DNA of 64,000 nt from Paracoccus fistulariae. Lineage in GTDB: Bacteria > Pseudomonadota > Alphaproteobacteria > Rhodobacterales > Rhodobacteraceae. Location: contig NZ_CP067136.1 in assembly GCF_028553785.1 (NCBI RefSeq), positions 3,408,501 to 3,472,500 on the forward strand, in the 5' to 3' direction. The translations under genes and the position numbers were made by a program. Positions 1 to 8,284 of the stretch are shown here, piece after piece (position 1 is the first letter of the stretch; the number at the start of each line of letters is the position of its first letter). The notes below the pieces were generated by a model. It searched no databases. It worked only from the letters and a program-made list of their open reading frames with translations, and was not told the DNA's origin.

Positions 1-32
1 CGCAGGCTGATCCTGTCGGCGGGGGAGGCACC

Positions 33-1094
33 ATGGTCGCAGCATTGCAAGGCATCCGTATCGTCGAATTCGCCGGTCTTGGTCCGACGCCTTTCGCGGC
101 GATGTGGCTGGCCGAACATGGCGCGCAGGTCGTCCGCATCGTGCGCCCGGAGGAACAGCCGCTGCTGGGCCCGCATCGCGATTTGCTGAACCGTGGCCGG
201 GATTGGGTCGAACTGGACCTGAAACGCCCGCAGGATCATGCCGTCGCCCGCGAACTGGTGCTGCGCGCCGATGCGCTGATCGAAGGGATGCGCCCCGGCG
301 TGATGGAGCGTCTGGGCCTTGGTCCAGCGGATTTCGCCGATAATCCCCGACTGGTCTATGGCCGCATGACGGGATGGGGGCAATCCGGGCCTTTGTCCGA
401 CAGCGCGGGCCATGACATCACCTATCTGGCGATCACCGGCGCGCTGCACGCCATCGGTCCTGCCGAACATCCGGTCCCGCCGCTGAACCTGCTGGGGGAT
501 TTCGCGGGCGGGTCGATGTATCTGGTCTCGGGCATGCTGGCGGCAATGCTGCGCGCCAGCCGCACGGGGCGCGGGCAGGTGGTGGATGCCGCGATTACCG
601 ATGGTGTCGCGCATCTGATGACCATGATTTCGGGGCTGCGCATGGCAAACCTGTGGTCTGACCGGCGCGAGGCCAACCTGCTGGACGGCGGTGCGCCCTA
701 TTACAGTCTGTATCGCTGTGCCGATGGCGGTTTTCTGGCCATCGGGGCGATCGAGCCGAAATTCTGGTCGAGATTGCTTGAACTGCTGGGGATCGCGGCC
801 GACAGCCTGCCGGATCGTGGCGATCCCGACAATTGGCCCGCGATCCGGGCACGGCTGGAACAGGTGATCGCACGCCGCTCTCGTGACGAATGGGCGCGGC
901 TGCTGGAGGGGCAGGACGCCTGCGCCGCCCCCGTCCTGTCGATCGACGAGGCCCCGCGCCATCCCCATAACATCGCGCGCCGCAGCTTTTCGGGACATGA
1001 GCCGATGCCAGCGCCGCGTCTGTCGGCCACGCCGCCCCATATTCGCAGCGGGCAGGAAATCCGGGCCGAGGTCGCGCTGCAACGCTGGTTGTGA
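33..1094 (+). CDS. alpha-methylacyl-CoA racemase (CaiB/BaiF superfamily, family III CoA-transferase fold)
   Basis: This 353-residue cytoplasmic enzyme interconverts (R)- and (S)-2-methylacyl-CoA esters, a step that makes branched fatty acyl-CoAs suitable for beta-oxidation. It opens with the family start 'GIRIVEFAGLGPTPFAAM'. From memory of the mycobacterial racemase MCR, the catalytic residues are His126, Asp156 and Glu241. Here the matching residues are H127 (GHDITYLA), D156 (GDFAGGSM) and E242 (IEPKFW), which favours racemase over CoA-transferase. The ATG follows a GGGGGAGG ribosome-binding site. The upstream neighbour lies outside the window, so the operon context is unknown. Confidence 0.88.
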   Translation: MVAALQGIRIVEFAGLGPTPFAAMWLAEHGAQVVRIVRPEEQPLLGPHRDLLNRGRDWVELDLKRPQDHAVARELVLRADALIEGMRPGVMERLGLGPADFADNPRLVYGRMTGWGQSGPLSDSAGHDITYLAITGALHAIGPAEHPVPPLNLLGDFAGGSMYLVSGMLAAMLRASRTGRGQVVDAAITDGVAHLMTMISGLRMANLWSDRREANLLDGGAPYYSLYRCADGGFLAIGAIEPKFWSRLLELLGIAADSLPDRGDPDNWPAIRARLEQVIARRSRDEWARLLEGQDACAAPVLSIDEAPRHPHNIARRSFSGHEPMPAPRLSATPPHIRSGQEIRAEVALQRWL

Positions 1095-1095
1095 T

Positions 1096-2067
1096 CTATT
1101 GCGCGGGCAGGGCGTGATCGGTGATCCAGTCATGCACGAAGGTCAGCTTTTCGCGGATGCGCGGGGTCAGCACGAAGGGATAAAGGTCCGAATTGTCCAG
1201 CGCCCGGTTGATGTCATTGATGGCGATGGCGACATCGGTGGTGATGGTCAGAAGATGTTCGGCATTTCCGTCCTGATAGGGGGCGTAATCCGGGGGTAAT
1301 CCCGACATGGACAGGCCCGCATTCACGAAACTGTCGGTGAAATCGACCATATGCAGCAGATGCGCAGTTGTCTCGGCCCAATCCTCATGCGGATGGGCGG
1401 TGGCGTAATCGGTGATATAGTCGCCTTTTGGCGGCTTCGGATTTGCGTAATGCGCTTGCAGGGCCGCACCGTAATCGGCGCGCTCATCCCCGAAAATCTC
1501 GCGGAAGGCGGGCAGGAACTCGGGCTGGGCCGAAAGGCGGGTGAACAGGAAATGCGCGATCTCATGCCGCAGATGCCCCACCATCGAGCGGTACTGCTCG
1601 CGCAGTTGGTGCTGTCTTTGCAGGCGGATCAGCTCATCCGCCTCGGTAACATTGATGGTGATGATGCCATTGGCATGGCCCATCATCACCGGCTCTTCGC
1701 TGTCGCCGATCCGCTCTGACATCATGCGAAAGCGCGGGCGGGGGCCGGGATCCGCCTGGGTGAACCAGCCCCAGTTCGACAGATTGGCCAGCACCCACCG
1801 TTTCGCCCGCTCGGCCCGCGCCAGAAGCTGGCGGTTGTCGCCGACCGACAGATCCGGCACCACATCCGTCATCAGGCAGGACCGGCACCAGAGCTGGCCA
1901 GGTTCCGCCATCCAGTTGCAGCCGATGCTGTCGCGATTGACGCATGGGGCGGCCTCATTCAGCATGGTGCGCGCCTCGGGGTCGTAGTAAAGCTGCGCCC
2001 CGCAGCCGCAGGAGAGGTTGTCGAAAAAGACGCGGTTTCCGCTGGCCGGGCACGTAAAACTTTGCAT
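1096..2067 (-). CDS. putative zinc-binding metallopeptidase with N-terminal zinc ribbon (Peptidase_Mx type)
   Basis: A 323-residue predicted cytoplasmic protein. The first 25 residues hold Cys6, Cys20 and Cys22 in a zinc-ribbon-like arrangement (CPASG, CGCGAQ), and further Cys residues follow near 'CNWMAEPGQLWCRSC'. The C-terminal half contains HEIAH within 'GHLRHEIAHFLFTRL', the HExxH zinc-binding motif, followed by E/D-rich segments typical of the family. The physiological substrate is unknown. The frame stays open far upstream, but ATG at 2067 gives MQSFTCPASG, the usual start of this family. It is convergent with the racemase gene, with stops almost touching. Confidence 0.8.
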   Translation of the reverse strand: MQSFTCPASGNRVFFDNLSCGCGAQLYYDPEARTMLNEAAPCVNRDSIGCNWMAEPGQLWCRSCLMTDVVPDLSVGDNRQLLARAERAKRWVLANLSNWGWFTQADPGPRPRFRMMSERIGDSEEPVMMGHANGIITINVTEADELIRLQRQHQLREQYRSMVGHLRHEIAHFLFTRLSAQPEFLPAFREIFGDERADYGAALQAHYANPKPPKGDYITDYATAHPHEDWAETTAHLLHMVDFTDSFVNAGLSMSGLPPDYAPYQDGNAEHLLTITTDVAIAINDINRALDNSDLYPFVLTPRIREKLTFVHDWITDHALPAQ

Positions 2068-2164
2068 TTGTCCTATCCTGCGCTTGCTGATGGGAATGCA
2101 TGAGGAATTGTCAGGGTTCCCGCGAATTTTCGCCTGCCTGACTGCTGTAACAGGCCTGTAACAC

Positions 2165-2193
2165 TTGACTTGGCGGGTCGAATCCGCCATATG
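2165..2193 (+). promoter_or_regulatory. candidate sigma-70 promoter of rplU-rpmA
   Basis: TTGACT at 2165-2170 and CATATG at 2188-2193 are separated by 17 bp, about 150 bp upstream of rplU. The -35 box is good and the -10 box is weak, as is common in alphaproteobacteria. This is an inference from sequence only. Confidence 0.4.
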
Positions 2194-2201
2194 CGGGGCA
2201 A

Positions 2202-2237
2202 CCGGCCGGGCTTTTGCTCTTGGCCGGCTCGTTATTT
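2202..2237 (+). promoter_or_regulatory. hairpin in the rplU leader
   Basis: CCGGCC (2202-2207) can pair with GGCCGG (2222-2227), and a T-rich stretch ending TTTTT at 2237 follows. It lies between the candidate promoter and rplU, so it could act as an attenuator or ribosomal-protein leader element. No known leader family is recognised. Confidence 0.3.
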
Positions 2238-2340
2238 TTGAATGACACCCTGATGGACAGGGTGCGCTGTTCGAAGGCGGCATGGCCAGAACTCCGGGCG
2301 TACCGGGGCCGAAGGACGCGGTAGACAAAGGAAAGAAGCG

Positions 2341-3003
2341 ATGTTCGCTGTTCTGAAAACTGGCGGCAAGCAATACAAGGTGCAGGCAGGCGATGTGCTG
2401 CGCGTTGAAAAGCTGAGTGCCGCAGCTGGCGACAAAGTCCAGTTCAACGATATTCTGATGGTCGGCTCGACCCTGGGTATGCCGCTGGTCGATGGTGCCT
2501 GCGTTCAGGCCGAAGTGATCGACCAGATCAAGGCTGACAAGGTCATCACCTATGTCAAGCGCCGCCGCAAGCACAGCTCGCAGCGGACCCGTGGCCACCG
2601 TCAGCAACTGACCCTGCTGCGCGTGACCGACGTGCTGGAAAAAGGCGCCGACAAGACCGGCGTGATGGCTGCTGTCGGTGCCCGCACCGCTGGCGCGCAG
2701 AAGCCCGCCACCGCCGCGAAGCCCGCCAAGGCAGAGGCTGCCGCTTCGGTCGGCACCCGCCCGTCGAACCTGCTCGACGCGGCGCGCGACGGTCAGGCCG
2801 ACGATCTGAAACTGATCTCGGGTGTTGGTCCCAAGCTGGAGGAACTCCTGCACGAGAACGGCGTTTACCACTTTGATCAGATCGCGGCCTGGAAGAAGAA
2901 AGAGATCGAGTACATGGACGATAAGCTGTCGTTCCATGGCCGGATCGAACGTGACGAATGGATCAAGCAGGCCAAGGAATTGGCCAAAGGCAAGAAGGAC
3001 TAA
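2341..3003 (+). CDS. rplU: 50S ribosomal protein L21 with C-terminal helix-hairpin-helix extension
   Basis: L21 binds 23S rRNA in the large ribosomal subunit. Residues 1-103 are a full L21 domain (start [18 protein letters not shown], signature [18 protein letters not shown]). The protein is 220 residues, about twice normal L21. After an Ala/Lys/Pro-rich linker (about 115-140) comes a compact domain at about 155-215 ([20 protein letters not shown], helix-hairpin-helix like). Such tails occur in other Rhodobacterales L21 proteins and resemble a domain found in complex I-associated proteins; the function is unknown. It is followed 5 bp later by rpmA, the usual pairing. Confidence 0.95.
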   Translation: MFAVLKTGGKQYKVQAGDVLRVEKLSAAAGDKVQFNDILMVGSTLGMPLVDGACVQAEVIDQIKADKVITYVKRRRKHSSQRTRGHRQQLTLLRVTDVLEKGADKTGVMAAVGARTAGAQKPATAAKPAKAEAAASVGTRPSNLLDAARDGQADDLKLISGVGPKLEELLHENGVYHFDQIAAWKKKEIEYMDDKLSFHGRIERDEWIKQAKELAKGKKD

Positions 3004-3008
3004 CAGTC

Positions 3009-3281
3009 ATGGCACATAAGAAAGCAGGCGGTTCGTCCCGTAACGGCCGCGACTCAGCCGGTCGCCGTCTTGGCGTCAAGCTGTATGGCGGTCAGGAAGC
3101 CATTGCAGGCAACATCATCGTGCGCCAGCGCGGCACCAAGTGGTGGCCGGGCACGAATGTCGGCATGGGCAAGGATCATACCCTGTTCGCACTGACCGAT
3201 GGCCAGATCAGCTTCCGCAAGGGACTGAAGGGCCGCACTTATATTTCCGTGGTACCGGCCTCTCTCGAGGCAGCCGAGTAA
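3009..3281 (+). CDS. rpmA: 50S ribosomal protein L27
   Basis: L27 is a large-subunit protein whose N-terminus reaches the peptidyl transferase centre. The 90-residue product begins [18 protein letters not shown] and has the signature '[15 protein letters not shown]', both characteristic. The start at 3009 is chosen over upstream in-frame codons because it gives the canonical N-terminus. It lies 5 bp after rplU and is followed by an intrinsic terminator. Confidence 0.97.
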   Translation: MAHKKAGGSSRNGRDSAGRRLGVKLYGGQEAIAGNIIVRQRGTKWWPGTNVGMGKDHTLFALTDGQISFRKGLKGRTYISVVPASLEAAE

Positions 3282-3307
3282 CCCAAAATTAACATTTCGA
3301 TGTTATC

Positions 3308-3345
3308 GGGGGGATCGGCGAAAGCCGGTCCCCCCGGACCTTTTT
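3308..3345 (+). terminator. intrinsic terminator of rplU-rpmA
   Basis: A 12-bp stem (3308-3319 with 3324-3335, one G-U pair) with a GAAA loop is followed by TTTTT at 3341-3345, just after rpmA. Confidence 0.8.
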
Positions 3346-3372
3346 ATATCGACCAGTTTCCGGGAGGGGGAA

Positions 3373-3960
3373 ATGGTAATGTCTGCACCCATGCGGGAGG
3401 GAACGAGATTGGATGATTTGACCATCAACACGCAGGTGTTGAGCCAGCCAGTCATCGAAACCGAACGCTTCATACTGCGTCCCTTGCGTCCGTCGGATGC
3501 CGGGATGATTGCCCATTATACCGCCGATCGCCGCGTCGCCGAGGGCACCCGTGCGATCCCGCATCCGCTGCCGCCGGGCGCATCCGAAAGTTTCGTGATC
3601 CGCTCGATGAGCGTGGATCGGACCGAAGATGTCTGGGCCATTGACGGCTCGGCCTACAAGCTTGCCGAATTGCTGGGCGTCGTGTCCCTGACGCAGATGG
3701 AGGGCGATCAGTCCGAACTTGGCTTCTGGATAGGCGCGGGCTTCTGGAATACCGGCTTCGCGACAGAGGCTGTCGATGCCGTCGTCAAGGCCAATCCGCA
3801 TAAATCGCGCACCCTGTTTGCCGAAGTGTTTCAGGACAATCCCGGCTCGGCCCGCGTGCTGACCAATTGCGGCTTTGTCTATCTGGGCGATGCCGAAAGC
3901 TGGTCGGTCGCACGCAATGCCCGCGTGCCGACCTGGACCTACGTGCGCAAGATGGGCTGA
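3373..3960 (+). CDS. GNAT family N-acetyltransferase (RimJ/RimL type)
   Basis: A 195-residue protein with the order expected of RimJ/RimL-like acetyltransferases: '[17 protein letters not shown]' near residues 32-48, a central strand '[23 protein letters not shown]' giving the acetyl-CoA binding region, and '[17 protein letters not shown]' near the C-terminus. It probably acetylates a protein N-terminus or small amine using acetyl-CoA; the substrate cannot be told. GGGAGGGGGAA precedes the ATG at 3373. It stands alone between two terminators. Confidence 0.8.
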   Translation: MVMSAPMREGTRLDDLTINTQVLSQPVIETERFILRPLRPSDAGMIAHYTADRRVAEGTRAIPHPLPPGASESFVIRSMSVDRTEDVWAIDGSAYKLAELLGVVSLTQMEGDQSELGFWIGAGFWNTGFATEAVDAVVKANPHKSRTLFAEVFQDNPGSARVLTNCGFVYLGDAESWSVARNARVPTWTYVRKMG

Positions 3961-3983
3961 ACTGCCCCTTCGCGATCAAACTG

Positions 3984-4009
3984 CGCCCGGGGTTACGTCC
4001 GGGCGTTTT
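3984..4009 (+). terminator. intrinsic terminator after the acetyltransferase gene
   Basis: CGCCCGG (3984-3990) pairs with CCGGGCG (3999-4005), followed by TTTT. Confidence 0.65.
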
Positions 4010-4078
4010 CATGTCGTGCCTTTGCTTTTCGCGCGGTCAGCCGTTGTAAATCCGCGCGTGCCACCTAATTGCTTTGAT

Positions 4079-5068
4079 ATGAGCAAAATTCCTTATTCCC
4101 TTCTCGATCTGTCGCCCGTGCCCGAGGGGTTCGAGGCCGCAGATGCGATCCAGAACACGCTTGATCTGGCGAAAAAGGCCGAAAGCTGGGGCTATCATCG
4201 CTTCTGGCTGGCCGAGCATCATAATATGCCGGGCATCGCCAGCGCCGCGACCGCGGTCCTGATCGCGCTGGTGGCGCAGGCGACCAGCCGGATGCGTGTG
4301 GGGGCGGGCGGTATCATGCTGCCCAATCACGCGCCGCTGACCGTGGCCGAAGCCTTTGGCACGCTGGCCACCGTCTTTCCCGACCGGATCGATCTGGGTC
4401 TGGGCCGCGCGCCTGGCGGGGATGCGGCCGTCATTCGCGCGCTGCGCCGCGACCCGATGGCCGACAGCTTTCCGCAGGATGTGGTCGAGCTTCTGACCTA
4501 TTTCGGGCCGGAAAACCCCGCCGCGCCGGTGCGCGCGCTGCCGGGTGAGGGCACGAATGTGCCAATCTGGATCCTGGGCAGCAGCCTTTACGGCGCGCAA
4601 CTGGCCGCGCATCTGGGGCTGCCCTATGCCTTTGCCAGCCATTTCGCGCCCGGGGATATGGATCAGGCATTGCAGATTTATCGCGACCGCTTTCGCCCGT
4701 CGGACTGGCTGGATCAGCCCAAGGCGATGATCGCCATCAATGTCTTTGCCGCCGATGACGCGGATGAGGCGCATTATCTGCGCAGTTCAATGCAATTGGG
4801 TTTTGCGCGTCTGCGTACGGGAATGCCGGGCAAGCTTCCGGCGCCGACCCGCGATCTGGATGGCGCCATCGGCGCTCAGATGCGGCGCATGGTGGATCAG
4901 GCGCTGCGTGTCACTACCGTCGGCAATCCCGCGCAGGTCGAGGAACAGTTGCGCGCCCTGATCGCCGCATATCAGCCCGATGAGGTGATCCTGACCGGCC
5001 AGATCCACGATCACGCGGCCCGATTGCGCAGCTTCGAGATCGCGTCGCAGGTGATGGCGGGGCTGTGA
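4079..5068 (+). CDS. LLM class flavin-dependent oxidoreductase (luciferase-like monooxygenase)
   Basis: A 329-residue member of the bacterial luciferase-like superfamily, which oxidises substrates with reduced FMN and oxygen. It begins [17 protein letters not shown], a start typical of the MsnO8/YhbW-type subgroup. It has '[21 protein letters not shown]' near residues 40-60 and '[13 protein letters not shown]' near 100-115, both conserved in that subgroup. The start at 4079 gives the family N-terminus; the frame is open further upstream. The substrate is unknown. It is convergent with the histidine kinase gene. Confidence 0.85.
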   Translation: MSKIPYSLLDLSPVPEGFEAADAIQNTLDLAKKAESWGYHRFWLAEHHNMPGIASAATAVLIALVAQATSRMRVGAGGIMLPNHAPLTVAEAFGTLATVFPDRIDLGLGRAPGGDAAVIRALRRDPMADSFPQDVVELLTYFGPENPAAPVRALPGEGTNVPIWILGSSLYGAQLAAHLGLPYAFASHFAPGDMDQALQIYRDRFRPSDWLDQPKAMIAINVFAADDADEAHYLRSSMQLGFARLRTGMPGKLPAPTRDLDGAIGAQMRRMVDQALRVTTVGNPAQVEEQLRALIAAYQPDEVILTGQIHDHAARLRSFEIASQVMAGL

Positions 5069-5071
5069 TGC

Positions 5072-6418
5072 CTATCTGGCGTGCAGGCTGATCTGAACCA
5101 GCAGGCCCGGATCCGCATTCTGAAAGCTGACCTCGCCATCCGCCGCATCGACGATATCGGCGACGATGGCCAGCCCGATGCCGTCCCCCTCGCTGCTTTC
5201 ATCCAGCCGGACACCCCGTCGCGCCAGCTTGCTCAGCGCGGCCTCGGGCACGCCGGGGCCGTCATCGCGAATGGTGATCAGCGCCTGACCGCCCTGCCGC
5301 TCGGCGGTGACTGACACCGCGCCTTGCGCATGGCGCATCGCGTTTTCCAGCAGCGCGCCCATCGCTTCGGTCAAATCATCGGCATCGATTCTGGCCAGAA
5401 GCCCCGGGTCGGTCTGCGTCTGCCAGCTGATATCGGAACCAATCGGGGTCCGCTTCAGCACCTTCACGACGCGATTGATCACCTGATCGGGCGATGCCTC
5501 GGCGCTGCTGCGATCCGATTGGATCCGCGCCCGCGTCAGTTCACGGTCCACAAGGCGACGCATGGCGACCACGACGGTTTCAATGCTGTCAGCCAGCGCG
5601 GGCTTGCCCTGATCGCGCAGCTTTTCGGCATCGCCCAGCAGCGCCTGCAAGGGCGTCTTGAAGCCATGCGCCAGATCCGCGGCGCGGTGGCGGGCGCGGT
5701 CCAGTTCCACGTCGCGCGCATCCAGAAGCTGATCGATCTGGCGCGACAGCGGCACGACCTCATCGGGCAGATCGGTGCCGATCCGCGCGCGCTGCCCCGA
5801 ATTCAACGCCGTCACCCGCTTGCTGACCTGCGACAGCGGCTGCAGCCCGATGCGGATCTGCATCCAGAAAGCCGCCAGCAACAGCGCGGCCAGAATGCCC
5901 AGAAACGGCAGCAGCGAGGTGACGAAATCGCGCTTGGCCTCTTGCAACGCCGTCCGCTCGGTCGCGACCAGAATGCGCAGCGGCAGCGGGGCGCCCGTCG
6001 CGTCCCTGACCAGCAGGCTTTGTTCCAGCACCAGCAGACGTTCCCCCTGCGGGCCCGGCAGCGACAGCACCCGCGTTGCGCCGGGCGCGGCCGCCTCTGC
6101 CGGGGGCGTCAGGCGAAAATCCCACAGCGATCTGGAGCGGCGTTCATCCGTCCCCAGACTGATCTGCCAGTAATGGCCCGAATAGGGCTGGTGATACAGG
6201 GGGTCCGAGGGCGGATCATGCAGGAAGGGGCGGCCTGCGGGATCGGTCTCGACTATTCCCGCAAGGGCCCGTGCCCGCGCCTCTAGATCATTGACGGCGA
6301 CGCGTTCGACATGGCGTTCGAATAACAGCGACAGCCCGACTGCCGACAGCCCCAGGGCGATCAGGATGGCAACCGCGCCTGCAAGCATCAGCCGCCAGCG
6401 GATGGTGGTCGGCCTCAT
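5072..6418 (-). CDS. sensor histidine kinase (PhoQ-like organisation)
   Basis: A 448-residue inner-membrane kinase. It has an N-terminal transmembrane helix (about 8-33), a periplasmic sensor region of about 130 residues, a second helix near 170-190 (LLPFLGILAALLLAAFW), and then a linker. The H-box is RAADLAHGFKTPLQAL, the N-box ENAMRHA, and the G-boxes DDGPGVP and GDGIGLAI. The H-box has G-F in place of the more usual E-L/I/M. Its start overlaps the response regulator stop (ATGA), so the two are co-translated. With the PepSY gene it forms one leftward operon. Confidence 0.9.
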   Translation of the reverse strand: MRPTTIRWRLMLAGAVAILIALGLSAVGLSLLFERHVERVAVNDLEARARALAGIVETDPAGRPFLHDPPSDPLYHQPYSGHYWQISLGTDERRSRSLWDFRLTPPAEAAAPGATRVLSLPGPQGERLLVLEQSLLVRDATGAPLPLRILVATERTALQEAKRDFVTSLLPFLGILAALLLAAFWMQIRIGLQPLSQVSKRVTALNSGQRARIGTDLPDEVVPLSRQIDQLLDARDVELDRARHRAADLAHGFKTPLQALLGDAEKLRDQGKPALADSIETVVVAMRRLVDRELTRARIQSDRSSAEASPDQVINRVVKVLKRTPIGSDISWQTQTDPGLLARIDADDLTEAMGALLENAMRHAQGAVSVTAERQGGQALITIRDDGPGVPEAALSKLARRGVRLDESSEGDGIGLAIVADIVDAADGEVSFQNADPGLLVQISLHAR

Positions 6419-7077
6419 GCCCCGCTGTCCAGCGCGTAGCCAAAGCCGCGCCGCGTGGCGATGACGCCCGGTCCGATCTTGCGGCGCAGGCGGGTGATGA
6501 CCGCCTCGACGGCATTGGCCTCTTTCGCGTCGTCATCGCCGTAAAGATGCTCCAGCAATTCGGTCGGCGGCACGACACGGTCGCGGTGCAGAGTCAGATA
6601 GGCCAGTAGGCGGAATTCCAGCGGCGTGACCGGCACCGGCACGCCCTCGATCGCGATCTGCATCCGGTTGATATCGACCGACAGCCGCCCGACCTGCTGG
6701 ACCGAGGCCGCGCGACCGCCCGACCGCCGCACCAGCGCGCGGGCGCGGGCGATCAGTTCCTCCATGCGGAAGGGCTTGGGCAGGTAATCATCGGCGCCCG
6801 CGTCGATACCTTCGACCCGTTCGGTCCAGGCGCCCCGCGCGGTCAGGATCAGCACGGGGCTTTCGCATCCCTCGGCCCGCCATCGTTTCAGCACGGTCAG
6901 CCCGTCCAGACGCGGCAGACCCAGATCCAGCACGATCAGGTCATAGTTTTCGGTGCCGCCCTGAAACCACGCATCCTCTCCGTTATCGACATGTTCGACC
7001 CGAAATCCCGCGGATTCCAGTGCGCGTTGCAGGTCCGTCGCAATTCGCGACTCGTCTTCGACAATAAGGGCGCGCAT
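6415..7077 (-). CDS. OmpR/PhoP-family response regulator
   Basis: A 220-residue transcription factor. The receiver domain is about 1-115, with acidic pocket E7-D8, phosphoacceptor D51 (IVLDLGLPRLDG), the conserved Thr in LTARG and Lys in LPKPF. A winged-helix DNA-binding domain (about 125-218) carries 'TPLEFRLLAYL' and ends 'VIATRRGFGYAL'. It is phosphorylated by the adjacent kinase. A candidate binding site with 11-bp-spaced direct repeats lies upstream of the operon at 7403-7420. Confidence 0.93.
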   Translation of the reverse strand: MRALIVEDESRIATDLQRALESAGFRVEHVDNGEDAWFQGGTENYDLIVLDLGLPRLDGLTVLKRWRAEGCESPVLILTARGAWTERVEGIDAGADDYLPKPFRMEELIARARALVRRSGGRAASVQQVGRLSVDINRMQIAIEGVPVPVTPLEFRLLAYLTLHRDRVVPPTELLEHLYGDDDAKEANAVEAVITRLRRKIGPGVIATRRGFGYALDSGA

Positions 7078-7379
7078 CAGCCATCCTCTTCAACATCCAG
7101 GATCGCGCCGGTTGCCGCGTCCAGATCAACCTCGATCAACAACCCCTCGGGGGTGATCACGTCGATCTCATAGACGCGCGTTCCCTTGTCATATTCAAGT
7201 TCCACCTCGACGATCTGACCGGGATGCTCGCGTTCCAGTATCGTCAGGATATCCGCAAGCGGCAGGATTTCACCATCCTGCACCGCATCCAGCACCAGGT
7301 CGTAATCCGCCACTGGGACGTCCTGCGCAAAGGGCGCGGATGCGGCGAAGAGGCAGGCGAGGGCAAGGGCGTATTTCAT
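7077..7379 (-). CDS. secreted PepSY-domain protein
   Basis: A 100-residue predicted periplasmic protein. The signal peptide is MKYALALACLFAASAPFAQ, and the C-terminal half is a PepSY domain ending 'EVDLDAATGAILDVEEDG'. PepSY proteins next to two-component systems are thought to modulate sensing or protease activity in the envelope; this is family knowledge, not shown here. It is the first gene of the operon and abuts the regulator start. An upstream in-frame ATG at 7391 would add MVRG. I prefer 7379 because it gives a clean signal peptide. Confidence 0.8.
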   Translation of the reverse strand: MKYALALACLFAASAPFAQDVPVADYDLVLDAVQDGEILPLADILTILEREHPGQIVEVELEYDKGTRVYEIDVITPEGLLIEVDLDAATGAILDVEEDG

Positions 7380-7402
7380 GCCACGGACCATAGCCTGCGC
7401 TG

Positions 7403-7442
7403 GCTGACAATTTGCTGACAGCCGGGATCAGAAAGCTGTCAG
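7403..7442. promoter_or_regulatory. candidate response-regulator binding region between the PepSY operon and the RTX gene
   Basis: GCTGACA occurs at 7403-7409 and again at 7414-7420, a period of 11 bp as expected for OmpR/PhoP-family regulators. CTGTCAG at 7436-7442 is an inverted third copy. The site lies between two divergent transcription units and could control both. Not tested. Confidence 0.45.
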
Positions 7443-7525
7443 TTAACCTTCGCTATAAGCGATTCGTACCCGGGCCAGCCAGGCAAGGCGCAGCCCGATG
7501 ATGAAAAAAGACAAGGAATTTAACC

Positions 7526-8221
7526 ATGGCCTATAACGGTAATTTTGACGGTGAACTTAATCTTCAGGACGTCGATTGGCTGGGCATCGATCTGCAGAAT
7601 ATCAAGGGCACCATCAAATCCATTGCCACCCGCAACGGCAATGACACGATCGTCGGCGGCAATGGCCCGAACGAGATCAAGGGCGGTGCGGGCAATGACC
7701 GCATTCTGGGTGGCCGTGGCCATGACGAGTTGGAAGGCAATGGCGGTCGCGACATTCTGATCGGCGGCGCCGGGAATGATGAGCTGGAAGGCGGCGCGGG
7801 CCATGACACGCTGCGCGGCGGCGCGGGCCATGATGAGCTTGAGGGCGGCGCCGGTCGTGACCGGTTGTTCGGCAATGGCGGTCGTGACGATCTTGAAGGC
7901 GGCGCGGGTGCCGATACGCTGAATGGCGGCGTGGGGGCCGACACGCTTGAGGGCGGTCGTGGCAATGACATCCTGATCGGCGGTGCCGGTGCGGATCAGT
8001 TCGAATTCGATCTGGGTCATGGCCGCGACATCATCCGCGATTTCGAAAACGGTCGCGACAAGATCGAGATTGACGATTTCAGCCGCGCTCAGGTCCGTCA
8101 GGTCATCAACAATGCCGTTCAGGATGGCGATGACGTCGTCGTCACGCTGTCGCATAACACGTCTTTCACGCTGGAAGACATGCAGCTGAACCAGCTGGAT
8201 ATGAGCGATTTCGTTTTCTGA
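7526..8221 (+). CDS. RTX calcium-binding repeat protein, probable type I secretion substrate
   Basis: A 231-residue acidic protein. After about 45 N-terminal residues, around 13 glycine- and aspartate-rich nonapeptides of the GGxGxDxLx type (for example [18 protein letters not shown]) run to about residue 160 and should fold as a calcium-filled parallel beta-roll. The remainder ends in 'DMSDFVF', a hydrophobic tail after acidic residues typical of type I secretion signals. No N-terminal signal peptide and no catalytic domain are visible. No transporter genes are adjacent. A GCAAGGAATTT-like weak ribosome site precedes ATG 7526. Confidence 0.88.
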   Translation: MAYNGNFDGELNLQDVDWLGIDLQNIKGTIKSIATRNGNDTIVGGNGPNEIKGGAGNDRILGGRGHDELEGNGGRDILIGGAGNDELEGGAGHDTLRGGAGHDELEGGAGRDRLFGNGGRDDLEGGAGADTLNGGVGADTLEGGRGNDILIGGAGADQFEFDLGHGRDIIRDFENGRDKIEIDDFSRAQVRQVINNAVQDGDDVVVTLSHNTSFTLEDMQLNQLDMSDFVF

Positions 8222-8250
8222 ACCGAGTGATCTGTTCACCAGTGCCGTGG

Positions 8251-8280
8251 GGTGGCCAGTCGGTTCTGGCCGCCCTTTTT
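8251..8280 (+). terminator. intrinsic terminator of the RTX gene
   Basis: A 9-bp stem with one G-U pair (8251-8259 with 8266-8274), loop TCGGTT, is followed by TTTTT at 8276-8280. Confidence 0.75.
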
Positions 8281-8284
8281 GCGT

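Noticed and set aside
1-32. Possible end of an upstream gene (TGA at 8-10)
   Set aside because: Too little sequence to support a call.
7660-8000. Repeated 27-bp units resembling an array
   Set aside because: They encode RTX nonapeptides, not CRISPR repeats; there are no unique spacers.
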